This document shows positions 36,995 through 47,667 of a stretch of DNA of 64,000 bases, one piece after another. The notes under the pieces are model-generated. The model saw only the letters and a program-made list of their open reading frames with translations, did no database searches and was not told the origin of the DNA. This DNA comes from Pseudoclavibacter endophyticus (GTDB lineage: Bacteria > Actinomycetota > Actinomycetes > Actinomycetales > Microbacteriaceae), in NCBI RefSeq assembly GCF_008831085.1, contig NZ_WBJY01000002.1, forward strand, positions 124,001 through 188,000, given 5' to 3'. Each line of letters opens with the position of its first letter. The first letter of the stretch is position 1. A program made the position numbers and the translations under genes.

Positions 36995-37027
36995 GAGCCC
37001 GACCCCACGCTTTGTGGGTTCGGGCCC
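36995..37027 (-). terminator. Bidirectional terminator between M20 gene and tRNA-Pro transcript
   Basis: GAGCCCGACCCCAC and GTGGGTTCGGGCCC form a long stem with a short loop; minus-strand reading is followed by TCTTCGT. It lies after the last tRNA-tail repeat, so tRNA-Pro and both repeats would fall in one transcript ending here. Confidence 0.7.
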
Positions 37028-37049
37028 TTGCCGTGTCGTGAAGCATCGC

Positions 37050-37205
37050 AGTGTCGGGTGACAGGATTTGAACCCGGATCGCGCCAGCGGTTCGCCCTCC
37101 GGGCTACCTCGTTGTGGCCTCGTAGATTGGTCGGGGTGACAGGATTTGAACCCGAATCGCGCCAGCGGTTCGCCCTCCGGGCTACCTCGTTGTGGCCTCG
37201 TAGAT
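37050..37205 (-). repeat. Two tandem 78-bp tRNA-Pro tail repeats
   Basis: Directly downstream of tRNA-Pro (minus strand) are two head-to-tail units with a period of exactly 78 bp (37128-37205 and 37050-37127), differing at 3 positions over most of their length. Each unit has about 53 nt of unique sequence, including ACAACGAGGTAGCCCGGAGG and GCGAACCGCTGGCGCGA. Each then repeats the 3' end of tRNA-Pro: GGGTTCAAATCCTGTCACC, ending CCCGACCA in the first unit. In the second unit the end has decayed to CCCGACAC. No 5' tRNA half is present. Nothing in the repeats looks protein coding. Confidence 0.9.
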
Positions 37206-37282
<77 letters not shown>

Positions 37283-37310
37283 ATGCCCACGCTGACGCGC
37301 GAACTCGACA

Positions 37311-37339
37311 ACCTTACCCGACCCCGAGCATCCGGCCAA
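37311..37339 (-). promoter_or_regulatory. Promoter of tRNA-Pro
   Basis: On the minus strand TTGGCC (37339-37334), a 17-nt spacer and TAAGGT (37316-37311) lie about 29 nt before the tRNA 5' end; transcription would start near 37304. Confidence 0.6.
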
Positions 37340-37356
37340 ACGCGCCGCGTGCCGTG

Positions 37357-38343
37357 TCAGGCGCTTCGCGCGGTGAGCGTCACGAGGGTCGCTTCGGGCG
37401 GGCAGGCGAAGCGGACGGGCGAGTAGATCGACGTACCGAGGCCCGCCGAGACGTGGAGGGCGGTCTCGCGCCCGCCCGCTCGCCATGCGGTGAGGCCGCG
37501 CGCCTGCTCGCGCGGCACGTCGCAGTTGGTGACGAGCGCTCCGTATCCGGGAAGGCACACCTGCCCGCCGTGGGTGTGGCCAGCGAAGATGGCGGCGGCG
37601 CCCCGGCGCGTGAACTCGTCGAGGATGCGCCGGTACGGAGCGTGCGCCAGCGCAAGCACTGGCAATTCGTTGCCTGACGCGTCGGCGGCAGGGAGCGACC
37701 CGAGGGCGGCGATTGCGGCATCCGGCCGGTCGTAGCCGATATGCGGGTCGTTAACGCCGACGGCGCGGAACTGCCGCCCGCCGGCCGAGACGAGGGTGGC
37801 GGCGTTGTTGAGCGAGGCCCAGCCGAGTTCGTCGAGCAGGGCGTCAAGACCGTCGACGTCGAGCCGGGGCGCCTTTGTCCCGCCGGGCGTGCGAGCGAAG
37901 AAGTACGTGAAGGGGTTCTTGAGCGTGGGCCCGAAGTAGTCATTCGAGCCGTACACGAAGACCCCGGGCACGCCCCGGAACGGGGCGAGCAGCTCTCGCA
38001 GCTGCGGCAGCACGTCGGGATGCCCGAGGTTGTCGCCCGTGTTGACGACGAGGTCGGGCCCGAGGTCGGCGAGCGAGCGCACGAAGTCGTGCTTCATCGT
38101 CTGCCACGGGGCCAGGTGCAGGTCGCTCAGGTGCAGTACGCGCACGTCAGCGCTGCCTGGCGGAAGCACGGGGGCTGCGACCCGTCGCAGCCGAAACCGC
38201 ACGCGCTCGACCGCCCACGCGTACATGCCCGTTGCCAGGCCCGAGGTGACCGCCGCTGAAACGCCGAGGCCGGCCGCGCGAGCTGCGCGCCGGCCCCGGG
38301 ACTGTTCCGGTGCGTTGCGGATGCTACGGACCCGACGAGACAT
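37357..38343 (-). CDS. Membrane-associated metallophosphoesterase (Rv3683-like)
   Basis: This 328-residue calcineurin-type phosphoesterase has an N-terminal membrane anchor (about 22-45). The metal motifs follow in order: LHLSDLHLAP, NTGDN, YGSNDYFG (in place of the usual GNHE/D), LALAHAP and FAGHTHGGQ. It would cleave phosphoester bonds at the membrane surface; the substrate is unknown. Its start lies 20 nt inside the end of the penicillin-binding protein gene upstream, indicating coupling. The same pair (ponA2 followed by Rv3683) occurs in mycobacteria. Confidence 0.85.
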   Translation of the reverse strand: MSRRVRSIRNAPEQSRGRRAARAAGLGVSAAVTSGLATGMYAWAVERVRFRLRRVAAPVLPPGSADVRVLHLSDLHLAPWQTMKHDFVRSLADLGPDLVVNTGDNLGHPDVLPQLRELLAPFRGVPGVFVYGSNDYFGPTLKNPFTYFFARTPGGTKAPRLDVDGLDALLDELGWASLNNAATLVSAGGRQFRAVGVNDPHIGYDRPDAAIAALGSLPAADASGNELPVLALAHAPYRRILDEFTRRGAAAIFAGHTHGGQVCLPGYGALVTNCDVPREQARGLTAWRAGGRETALHVSAGLGTSIYSPVRFACPPEATLVTLTARSA

Positions 38344-40852
38344 AGATCATCACGTCGGCATTCGCCGCGACCGGGGTGTCGGCAGCCGGGTCGGACCTGA
38401 CCACCTGCCCCTGTGGCACGTCCGCGCTCGATTCGGTGAGCTTGAAGATCGTGCCGGTGAAGCCCGCGTCGGCCAACGCCTGAGCGGCCTCGGCATCGGT
38501 CATGCCCCGCAGGTTCGGCACGGTGATGGTGCCGGCTTCCGCCGCACCGTTCGAGGGGCTGACGGTCACCGTGGTTCCCGTGTCGACCTGCGTGTTTGCC
38601 GATGGGATCGTCGACGCGACGGTACCCGCCGGCATCTCAGATGCGACGGCGTCGCCGATGGCTACCTGGAAGCCGAGCTCCTCGAGCACCTGCTTCGCCT
38701 CGGCCGTAGTGCGGCCCGACAGGTCGGGGATCGTCGCCTTGTCGGGGCGGGTCGACTCGTCGTTCGCGGGCGGGAACTGCCCGCCGCCGTAGCGATTCAT
38801 GGCGTCGGCCATGATCTCGTTGAAGATCACGTGCCTGGTCTGGGAGGCCTGTGCGCGCGGCAGCCCGACGTTATACAACGAGGTCTGTCCCGTCGCGTTG
38901 CCCACCCACACTGCCATGCCGACCTCGGTCGTCCCGCCGACGACCCAGGTGTGGACGGCATCGTCATTCGTCCCCGTCTTCCCGGTCATGGGCGCGATGC
39001 CGGGGTTCGACGGCGCCGCCGTGCCGCCGTTCGCGGTCGCGACAAGCGCCGTGTTGACTGCGGCCGCGACATCTGGCGTTACCGCCTGCCTGCAATCCGA
39101 GGCCGGCGGCGTCAATTCGCTGCCGTCGCGCAGCTCGATGCGGTCGATGGCGATCGGTGAGCAACTCATTCCGTTGTTCGCGAGGCCAGAGATCGCGGTC
39201 GCCATGCTCAGGGGCGCGATCTCGTTGATGCCGAGCACCGCCGAGGGGTACGAGACGTTCATGCCGCCGTCGGCACGATGCGCGCCAAGCGCGATCGCCG
39301 TGTCGCGGATGCGGCACTGATCGAGCTGCTCGGCCATGGCCATGTAGCCGGTGTTGAGCGAGGCGGTCGTGGCCTGCAATACGGAGACGTTGCCGACGCG
39401 CGCGCCGCCGTCGTTCGTGAACTCGAAGCTGCCGCCGTACGGAGCGTCCGGACTGCACGAGTCCTGGAAGTTCGCGAGGTTGAACGGCCGTGTCTGCGCA
39501 TTCACGGTCGCGCCGATCGAGCGGCCAGAGGCCACCCACTCGGCGAGCGTGAAGATCTTGTAGGCCGAACCCGTTTGGAACCCGGTCGAGCCGCCGTAGT
39601 TGTAGTCGGTATTGAAATTGACCGACGTGTGGCCGGGTCTCTCGGCCGCCTCGGGCGTCTCGTCGAACTCGGTGTTCTGCACCATGGCCAGGATGCGGCC
39701 GGTGCCGTTCTCGACCATCGACGCCCCTGACCCGATTGACATGCCCTCGACGTGGGCGGGCACGGCCGACTCCATCGTGGCCTCAGCGGTCTGCTGCAGG
39801 TCGAGGTCGAGGCTCGTGTAGATCTGATAGCCCTTGGTCTGGAAGTTGAAGAGCCGCTCCTCGTACGTCGCGCCGAACGTCGTGTCGTTGAGGATGACGT
39901 TGCGCACGTAATCGCAGAAGTACTTCGCGTTGCCGCCCGCGTACTGGCAGCCGTGCGTCGGTTGGGTGATGTTCGGCTCGACCGGCGACGCGACCGCCTC
40001 GTCATGCTCGGCCTGGGTGATCTTGCCCTCGTCGAGCATGCGGCTCAAGATGTAGTCGCGCCGTTCCTTGTTCGGCTCGATGTTTTCCGGCACATCGAGT
40101 CGGTAGGCGTTCGGCTCCTGCACCATGGCGATGAGGCTCGCGGCCTCGGGCAGGGTCACATCGGCTGCCGACTTCGAGAAGTAGTAGTTGGCCGCCGACT
40201 CGACGCCGTAGACGGTGCCACCGAAGAGCGCGATGTTGAGGTAGCCCTGCAGGATCTCGTCCTTCGAGAACTGCTTGTCGACGCCGATGGCGAGCCGCAT
40301 CTCCTGCAGCTTGCGGCCGATCGACACCTCGATGGCCTCGTTGTAGGCCGCGTCGCGCGCCGCCGGGTCCATGATCGACTCGGCCGTCGCGATGCGCATG
40401 TTGCGCACGTACTGCATCGTGATGGTGGAAGCGCCCGCGTCCCCCGTATTCATCAGCACCTCGAGCGCGGCGCGGGCCGCCGAGATGACGTCGACGCCGC
40501 CGTGCTCGTAGTAGCGCGGGTCCTCCGTCGCGATCGCGGCGTCCTGGAGGTCCTCGGACATACTGTCGAGCGGCACCTCTTCGCGGTTCTGTGCGTAGAA
40601 CTCGGCGAACTGCACGGGCTCGCCGTTCGACATCGCGTACAGCTCGGTCTTCTGCTGTAGGGGTGTGATCTCGAGGTAGTCGGGCAGGCTCTCGAACAGC
40701 GTGATCGTGCTGTTCGCGGCGATGCCGACGACAGCGATGAGCGGCGTCACCATGGCGGCGACGAGCACGCCCGCGATACCGCTCATCCCGAGGATTCCCA
40801 GCAGGCTCGAGACGATGGAGCCTCCGGAAGCCGTCGAATTCGATGCAGACAT
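38324..40852 (-). CDS. Bifunctional penicillin-binding protein with PASTA domains (PonA2-like)
   Basis: This 842-residue class A penicillin-binding protein polymerises and crosslinks peptidoglycan. One transmembrane helix (about 25-48) is followed by a glycosyltransferase domain with catalytic Glu110 in ATEDPRYYEHGG and GASTITMQYVRN. The transpeptidase domain has GSAYK (Ser429), SLN and KTGTN motifs. Two C-terminal PASTA domains (about 690-760 and 770-840: IPDLSGRTTAEAKQVLEELG, VPNLRGMTDAEAAQALADAG) bind wall fragments. A TACCCT box ends 7 nt before the ATG at 40852, so the mRNA is probably leaderless. The two-PASTA layout and metallophosphoesterase partner resemble mycobacterial PonA2. Confidence 0.94.
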   Translation of the reverse strand: MSASNSTASGGSIVSSLLGILGMSGIAGVLVAAMVTPLIAVVGIAANSTITLFESLPDYLEITPLQQKTELYAMSNGEPVQFAEFYAQNREEVPLDSMSEDLQDAAIATEDPRYYEHGGVDVISAARAALEVLMNTGDAGASTITMQYVRNMRIATAESIMDPAARDAAYNEAIEVSIGRKLQEMRLAIGVDKQFSKDEILQGYLNIALFGGTVYGVESAANYYFSKSAADVTLPEAASLIAMVQEPNAYRLDVPENIEPNKERRDYILSRMLDEGKITQAEHDEAVASPVEPNITQPTHGCQYAGGNAKYFCDYVRNVILNDTTFGATYEERLFNFQTKGYQIYTSLDLDLQQTAEATMESAVPAHVEGMSIGSGASMVENGTGRILAMVQNTEFDETPEAAERPGHTSVNFNTDYNYGGSTGFQTGSAYKIFTLAEWVASGRSIGATVNAQTRPFNLANFQDSCSPDAPYGGSFEFTNDGGARVGNVSVLQATTASLNTGYMAMAEQLDQCRIRDTAIALGAHRADGGMNVSYPSAVLGINEIAPLSMATAISGLANNGMSCSPIAIDRIELRDGSELTPPASDCRQAVTPDVAAAVNTALVATANGGTAAPSNPGIAPMTGKTGTNDDAVHTWVVGGTTEVGMAVWVGNATGQTSLYNVGLPRAQASQTRHVIFNEIMADAMNRYGGGQFPPANDESTRPDKATIPDLSGRTTAEAKQVLEELGFQVAIGDAVASEMPAGTVASTIPSANTQVDTGTTVTVSPSNGAAEAGTITVPNLRGMTDAEAAQALADAGFTGTIFKLTESSADVPQGQVVRSDPAADTPVAANADVMIYVSSGP

Positions 40853-40950
40853 AGACTCAAGGGTAAGTCACCGAGGAACTGGCTCGTCGCAATCCATGAC
40901 GAACGCCGATCTCGCAAAACAACGGCGGGTCGCCCGCCCAGGAGGACCAC

Positions 40951-41118
40951 GTGCAACAGTGGGAGTACTTCATCACGCCCCTTCCCCTTCACACTCCGGC
41001 TGCCATCCTCAACAACCTGGGGAAGCAAGGCTGGGAGCTCGTGCAGGTGATCATGAACGCCGACGGCGGCTCGGTCGCCTACCTCAAGCGGCCGCTCGGC
41101 AGCGAGGCCGGCTCATGA
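40951..41118 (+). CDS. Small DUF4177-like protein
   Basis: A 55-residue protein starts at GTG 40951, with GGAGGA 4-9 nt upstream. It contains QWEYFITPL and LNNLGKQGWELVQVI, the pattern of DUF4177 proteins and of the small mycobacterial Rv3678A. Its TGA overlaps the ridA start by 4 nt. The same pair (Rv3678A and the RidA gene Rv3678c) occurs near ponA2 in mycobacteria. Function is unknown. Confidence 0.8.
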   Translation: MQQWEYFITPLPLHTPAAILNNLGKQGWELVQVIMNADGGSVAYLKRPLGSEAGS

Positions 41119-41576
41119 GCAAGGTCGAAGAGCGCCTCGGGGCGATGGGGCTCGGGCTGCCGCCGGTTGCCGCGCCCGTCGCCGACTACATTCCGGCGCT
41201 CGACATCGAGGGCTTCGTGTACACCTCGGGCCAGCTGCCGTTCGTCGAGGGGGCGCTCCCCGAGACCGGCAAGGTCGGCGCGGAGGTGTTGGCCGACGAA
41301 GCGACCGCGCTCGCGCAGGTCGCCGTGCTCAACGCGCTCGCCGCGGTCAAGAGCATCATCGGCAACCTCGACCGCGTCACGCGCGTCGTGAAGGTCACCG
41401 TCTTCGTCGCCTCCACCCCTGACTTCACCGGCCAGTCCGGCGTCGCGAACGGGGCGAGCGAGCTGCTCGGCACCGCCTTCGGTGAAGCCGGGCAGCACGT
41501 GCGAAGCGCCGTCGGCGTTGCCGTGCTCCCGCTCGACTCGCCGGTCGAGCTTGAGCTCGTCGTCGCGTACGAGTAG
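41115..41576 (+). CDS. RidA/YjgF family enamine-imine deaminase
   Basis: This 153-residue protein belongs to the RidA (YjgF/YER057c/UK114) family, which hydrolyses reactive enamines and imines released by PLP enzymes. Features include FVYTSGQLPFVEG, NALAAVKSIIGNLDRVTRVVK (split here), VFVASTPDF and RSAVGVAVLPLDSPVELELV; the conserved Arg of the active site is R in VRSAVGV. It is longer than E. coli RidA (128 residues) because of an N-terminal helix, as in the Rv3678c branch. It is translationally coupled to the DUF4177 gene. Confidence 0.88.
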   Translation: MSKVEERLGAMGLGLPPVAAPVADYIPALDIEGFVYTSGQLPFVEGALPETGKVGAEVLADEATALAQVAVLNALAAVKSIIGNLDRVTRVVKVTVFVASTPDFTGQSGVANGASELLGTAFGEAGQHVRSAVGVAVLPLDSPVELELVVAYE

Positions 41577-41695
41577 CGCCGACGCCGGCGGCTGCTGATC
41601 CTTCCCGTTGGGAGATCGCACGGCGAAGCCGCAATACGGCCCGGATGTTTCATCGACCACCGAACCGGCCGGCCTGCAGCGCAACGGGGAAGCAC

Positions 41696-41726
41696 GATGC
41701 CCGGGTCGCAACGCGACCCGGGCATC
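41696..41726. terminator. Terminator between ridA and acs
   Basis: GATGCCCGGGTCGC and GCGACCCGGGCATC form a perfect 14-bp stem with an AAC loop between the convergent ridA and acs genes. No long T run, but its position suits both strands. Confidence 0.75.
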
Positions 41727-41739
41727 GCCGACTGCGGCG

Positions 41740-43704
<1,965 letters not shown>

Positions 43705-43760
43705 GCGGACCCCTTTCGCATCGTTGCGATCCCCGGGGCCGGTTGCCCCACTGCGGCGAC

Positions 43761-43766
43761 ATTCTA
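43761..43766 (-). promoter_or_regulatory. -10 box of acs
   Basis: TAGAAT on the minus strand, with TTGGCG about 15 nt upstream (43787-43782), predicts a start near 43754 and a leader of about 50 nt. Confidence 0.45.
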
Positions 43767-43881
43767 GCGAGCGAGAGGTTGCGCCAAGGTTGCGTCTGAC
43801 GCGTCGTTCGGCCGCTCAGCGCGCCGGCCGCGGCGCGCTGCGGAGCCTTCTCGACGACACGCCGCACCGCCCGGCCCGGAC

Positions 43882-43910
43882 TGGCATCATGTACCCGGAT
43901 CGCCTACCCT
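43882..43910 (+). promoter_or_regulatory. Promoter of the 6C RNA
   Basis: TGGCAT (43882-43887) and TACCCT (43905-43910) are 17 nt apart, placing the RNA start near 43917. Confidence 0.5.
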
Positions 43911-43916
43911 TGCTCT

Positions 43917-44024
43917 CGACAGCCCGCTCTCTGCTGAGTCTGTCGTGGCCCGCCGATCCTCCCCTTGCGATCGAGCGTGGCGGAGGCACCCGCGCATCCC
44001 CCTGCCGGGTGCCTCCTTTCTTTT
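43917..44024 (+). ncRNA. 6C RNA (small RNA with two C-rich loops)
   Basis: Two hairpins with C-rich loops follow one another: CGATC-CTCCCCTTGC-GATCG, then GGAGGCACCCG (43982-43992) pairing with CGGGTGCCTCC (44006-44016) around a loop containing ATCCCCCTG. TTTCTTTT closes it as a terminator. This layout, including CGATCGAGCG before a GGCACCC stem, matches the actinobacterial 6C RNA (B11 in Mycobacterium tuberculosis), a regulatory RNA thought to pair through its loops with mRNAs. The 5' end comes from the upstream promoter and is approximate. Confidence 0.7.
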
Positions 44025-44097
44025 CGCTCGGTGCCTGGCGGGGCCTACCGAGGCCTACCGGCTCCTATCGCTTCACGACCGCACCCGCCCGTGCCAA

Positions 44098-44139
44098 CAG
44101 CACAGGAGCGGAGCCCGTGCGGGCCCCGCTCCTGTGCTG
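44098..44139 (-). terminator. Terminator after the TRAP transporter genes
   Basis: CAGCACAGGAGCGG and CCGCTCCTGTGCTG form a perfect 14-bp stem around a 14-nt loop, 20 nt beyond the stop of the solute-binding gene (minus strand). A short run of CTGTG repeats (44132-44152) lies beside it. Confidence 0.6.
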
Positions 44140-44159
44140 TGCTGTGCTGTGCGCGAGTC

Positions 44160-45314
44160 TCAGCTCCGCGCTTCTTCGAACCCGCTCTCGGCGCACTCGA
44201 TCACGGCGTCGACGTAGTCGGGGTGCTCCCCTTCATACTTCTCAACGGCCGCTCGGTAGTCGGTCAAGACGCCATCGGCATTCTCCAGGCCGTGGTCACC
44301 GGCGAGGCTGACCCAGTTCTCATCGTTCGTCTCACCGACCATGTCGTACCACTCCTGCGTCGCGTCTTCGGACCAGGTGGTCAACGACTCGACGTTCGCC
44401 ATCTCTGCGAGCGCGGTGCACTGCTCGAAGGACGCGTCGTAGAGGAGGTCCGCGCCGACGCCGCCGTTGATCTCTTCCTCGATCTCCGTCAAGGTCTGCT
44501 TGATGTCATCGGGGAATTCGTTCCAGGTGTCGAGATCCCAGAACATCGAGAACTCCGAGTAATTGCCGAGGCCGGGGTCGGACCAGTACGGCAGCAGCTC
44601 GCCGATCTTGAACACCACCGGGAAGTCCATTGCGCCGGCGACCGAGGTCGCCAAGCCCGTCTGCACCGCCTGGTAGGCCTCCTGTGCACCGACATTGACG
44701 ATCGACGCACCGACCGCCTCGAGGTCCTGAGTGACGAGTACCCCGGAGGCGCGCACGGCCTCGCCGTTCAGGTCGGCCACCGATTCCGCCGGTTGACTCG
44801 TGCCGATCACGACACGTCCCACCGGCAAGGTGCTCACGTGGTGGAGCCCCTGTTCTTCGAGGTAGGCGAGCGCATCCGGGTTGTTCTTGTTGACGTCGTA
44901 CACCGCGGCCGACGCGGCGGCGAGGTTGTCCGAGCCAAAGACGATCTCCGGCATCGACAGGCTTGCGAACGATGACGGCTGATAGTTGGGAACCTGGGTC
45001 AGGAACTGCGCACGCCCATCGAACAGGCATTCACCGGCATCGAGGATGCCGCAGATCTCGTTCGGCTCCGTGCGGGTGAAGGTGATGCGGCCGTCGGTGC
45101 GCTCCTCGACCTGATCGAGGTACCAGTCGTGCCAAGGGCGCATGACGGAGGTCGGTGCTGCCACCGACACCTCCGTGATGTTCCAGGTCTGTTCGTCACC
45201 CTCGCCACCGCCGCCGCTGTCGACGACACCGCCGGTGCATCCGGCCAGCGCGACGATCGCGCCGACAGCCAGGGCTCCCGTGAAAGCCTGCCGTCTCTTC
45301 CTTGTAGAAAACAC
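44160..45314 (-). CDS. TRAP transporter solute-binding lipoprotein (DctP family)
   Basis: This 384-residue exported protein has a lipoprotein signal (VALAGC, Cys26), so it is anchored outside the membrane. The body shows the DctP pattern: MRPWHDWYLDQVEERTDGRITF, LPVGRVVIGTS, LNGEAVRASG, SIVNVGAQEAYQAVQTGLA and a C-terminal helical region. It would capture a carboxylate for the adjacent DctQM permease. GTG 45314 has GGAGA 6 nt upstream. It lies last in the gene set, after dctQ and dctM, separated from dctM by 131 nt. The substrate is probably a sugar acid given the neighbouring catabolic genes. Confidence 0.88.
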   Translation of the reverse strand: MFSTRKRRQAFTGALAVGAIVALAGCTGGVVDSGGGGEGDEQTWNITEVSVAAPTSVMRPWHDWYLDQVEERTDGRITFTRTEPNEICGILDAGECLFDGRAQFLTQVPNYQPSSFASLSMPEIVFGSDNLAAASAAVYDVNKNNPDALAYLEEQGLHHVSTLPVGRVVIGTSQPAESVADLNGEAVRASGVLVTQDLEAVGASIVNVGAQEAYQAVQTGLATSVAGAMDFPVVFKIGELLPYWSDPGLGNYSEFSMFWDLDTWNEFPDDIKQTLTEIEEEINGGVGADLLYDASFEQCTALAEMANVESLTTWSEDATQEWYDMVGETNDENWVSLAGDHGLENADGVLTDYRAAVEKYEGEHPDYVDAVIECAESGFEEARS

Positions 45315-45445
45315 CGCTGTTCTCCAATCACTCGTAATCGGGTGGACCGTTCGTACAGGCCACGTGGTGCTGCGCCGCCGGAGCGGCCCATGCCCGCGCT
45401 CCCGGCGTGCGCCGGACGTCAACAAATCGCATCCTCATCGCCATG

Positions 45446-46927
45446 TCATCCTGCGTTCACCGACACGAGCGACGGCAGGAAGAGCGAGATGGCGGGGATG
45501 AAGAACAACAGCAACAGCACGCAGACATCGACGATGAACAGCGGGAGCACGCCCTTGAAGACGGTCTCGCTGCGGATCCTCGTCACGCCGGCCACCACGA
45601 AGGCGTTGATGCCCACCGGCGGCGTGACCATCCCGACTTCAATGAGCTTGACGACGAGGATGCCGAGCCACACGGTCACCATCGACTCCTGCCCTGGCAG
45701 CAGATCACCCGCGAACTCGAGGGCGATTGGCCAGAGGATCGGCACGGTGATCACCAGGATCGACAGCGACTCGAGGAACATCCCCAGCGGGATGATGCAC
45801 AGCAGTAGCAGCCCCATGGCCACCAACGGCGGGATGTTCCAGCTCAGCACGGCATCTCGAACCAGCTGCGGAACCCTCGCTGCGACGAAGAACTGCGAGA
45901 GGATGACGGAGCCAAACACGATGAAGAACACCATCGATGTGGTCGCACCGGTGTCCAGCAGCGCCTCGCGCACCTGGCGGAACAGGCCCTTCAGACCGAG
46001 CTTGCGCCGCTCCCACAGCAGGATGAGGACCGCTGCGACCGCGCCGATCGCGGCGGACTCCGTCGCGGTGAAGACACCGGAATACATGCCGCCAAGAACG
46101 ATGCCGAACAGGATCACGATGTAGAGCAGACCTCGCCAGGGCAGCTCTCGCCAACTGGAGGCGACGTTCACCGTGGTCAAGACGCCCGGCTTCGACGGGT
46201 CGTCCCCGACCACGGTCGCCGATTCACGCCGTGCCGCGCCCGCCGCCCGCTTCGACTTCAACTCGGTGCTCGCCGAGACCAGGCCTGCTTCGATGTCATC
46301 CTTGTCGGTGGAACGGCCGATCTTCCGCTGCCCGAGCACCATGATGTAGCCCACATAGCCGGCGGCCGACAGCAGACCGGGCAGGACACCGGCGGCGAGG
46401 ATCTGCGCGACCGAGGTCTCCGTCATGATCGCGTACAGCACGAGGAAGGTGCTCGGCGGGATCATGACGCCGAGCGTTCCGGAGACCGCCACCAGCGCAG
46501 ACGCGAAGCTGGCGGGGTAGCCGTGCTTGCGCATCTCGCCGACGGAGAGCTTCGACATCGTCGCCGCCGTGCCGATGCTCGACCCGGACACCGCCGCGAA
46601 CCCGGCGCACGCCATCACGGTCGCGACGCCGAGCCCTCCTGGCACCTTCCGCGTGACGTAGGCGGCGATCTGGAAGACGTACTCCGCCACCCGCGCCCTG
46701 ACGGCGAACAGGCCCATCAGGATGAACATCGGGATGATCGTGAAGGTGAAATTGAACGCGTTCGCGAAGGTCGGGCCGACGATCGAGGCCGTCGCATAGT
46801 TCGTGCCCTGGAGGAGGATGAGGCCGACGGACCCCGATATCCCGAGCGCGAGCGCGATCGGGAACCGCACGGCGAGCAGGGCGAACAGCAGGACGATCGT
46901 CAGGAGGATGACAATTTCAACGGTCAC
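45446..46927 (-). CDS. TRAP transporter large permease (DctM family)
   Basis: This 493-residue membrane protein has about twelve helices and DctM hallmarks: FTFTIIPMFILMGLFAVRA, AAVSGSSIGTAATMSKLSV, GVMIPPSTFLVLYA, and the C-terminal GMVTPPVGINAFVVAGV. It forms the Na+- or H+-coupled transport channel with DctQ. A polar, Lys/Arg-rich loop in the middle (about 215-250) is larger than usual. Its start overlaps the dctQ stop by 4 nt. Confidence 0.93.
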   Translation of the reverse strand: MTVEIVILLTIVLLFALLAVRFPIALALGISGSVGLILLQGTNYATASIVGPTFANAFNFTFTIIPMFILMGLFAVRARVAEYVFQIAAYVTRKVPGGLGVATVMACAGFAAVSGSSIGTAATMSKLSVGEMRKHGYPASFASALVAVSGTLGVMIPPSTFLVLYAIMTETSVAQILAAGVLPGLLSAAGYVGYIMVLGQRKIGRSTDKDDIEAGLVSASTELKSKRAAGAARRESATVVGDDPSKPGVLTTVNVASSWRELPWRGLLYIVILFGIVLGGMYSGVFTATESAAIGAVAAVLILLWERRKLGLKGLFRQVREALLDTGATTSMVFFIVFGSVILSQFFVAARVPQLVRDAVLSWNIPPLVAMGLLLLCIIPLGMFLESLSILVITVPILWPIALEFAGDLLPGQESMVTVWLGILVVKLIEVGMVTPPVGINAFVVAGVTRIRSETVFKGVLPLFIVDVCVLLLLFFIPAISLFLPSLVSVNAG

Positions 46928-47535
46928 GGCCGGACCTCTTTCTCGTCTCCTGCTGCCCCTGAATCGGGGGGTATCTCCTCGTATGCCTGTCCTTGTTCCT
47001 CGGGCGGGGCATCCTCATAGGGCCGTCGGCCGACGAGCGAACGGATCAGGTTCGTGATCGCCACGAGGGTGAACACCGTGAGGCCGACGGCCATGACCCA
47101 TCGCCATGGCCAGAGGTACCAGACGAGCGTGATGTTGGGGCCGGCTTCGCCGTCCTCGGTCGACTCCAGGGCGCGCATGTACGCCGCGGCCGTGAGCCAG
47201 AACATGAAGAGGGTACTCAACGACCAGACGATGACATCGATCACCCGGTTCGCCTTCTGCGGCAGGCGTGAAGTGACCAATCGCACCGAGACGTGCTCGC
47301 CGCGGACCGCGGCCCAGGCGAGCGCGCAGAAGATCGACACGACCAGACACGATTGGGACAGCTCGGTGAGCCCGGGGAGTGAAAAGCCCGTTACCCATCG
47401 CACCACGACCTGGGTCGCGATCGCGACCATGGTCACGACGACCGCGATCGCCGAGATGATGCCGAAGACCGCGGCGATCCAGACCACCACGTTCTCGAAC
47501 GGGAGCGCATCTTTGCGCAATCCGGGAGCAGTCAT
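46924..47535 (-). CDS. TRAP transporter small permease (DctQ family)
   Basis: This 203-residue protein has four transmembrane helices and the DctQ pattern (VATQVVVRWVTGFSLPGLTE, FCALAWAAVRGEHVSV). A 40-residue acidic/Pro-rich C-terminal tail follows the last helix. It is the membrane partner linking solute-binding protein and DctM. It is the first gene of the dctQM pair, and its upstream neighbours on the same strand (133 nt away) are the dehydratase and dehydrogenase genes. Confidence 0.9.
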   Translation of the reverse strand: MTAPGLRKDALPFENVVVWIAAVFGIISAIAVVVTMVAIATQVVVRWVTGFSLPGLTELSQSCLVVSIFCALAWAAVRGEHVSVRLVTSRLPQKANRVIDVIVWSLSTLFMFWLTAAAYMRALESTEDGEAGPNITLVWYLWPWRWVMAVGLTVFTLVAITNLIRSLVGRRPYEDAPPEEQGQAYEEIPPDSGAAGDEKEVRP

Positions 47536-47667
47536 TCGCCATCCTCACTGATCGCGGCTTGGCTCTTACGCTCGAACACTATGGCAATCACGTGCGCGCG
47601 ACGACCGATCTCGCCTGAAGTGCGCGGATGCCATGGACGGCGTTCGCGTAGAGGCAAAACGGAAGTG

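Noticed and set aside
37050..37205. CRISPR-like or phage attachment-site interpretation of the 78-bp repeats
   Set aside because: Units abut with no unique spacers, no cas genes or integrase are present, and the repeats occur in tandem rather than flanking an element. A pure att-site duplication would not carry the 53-nt non-tRNA element twice.
44132..44152. CTGTG microsatellite next to a terminator
   Set aside because: About four short copies in non-coding sequence; no functional argument beyond the hairpin beside it.
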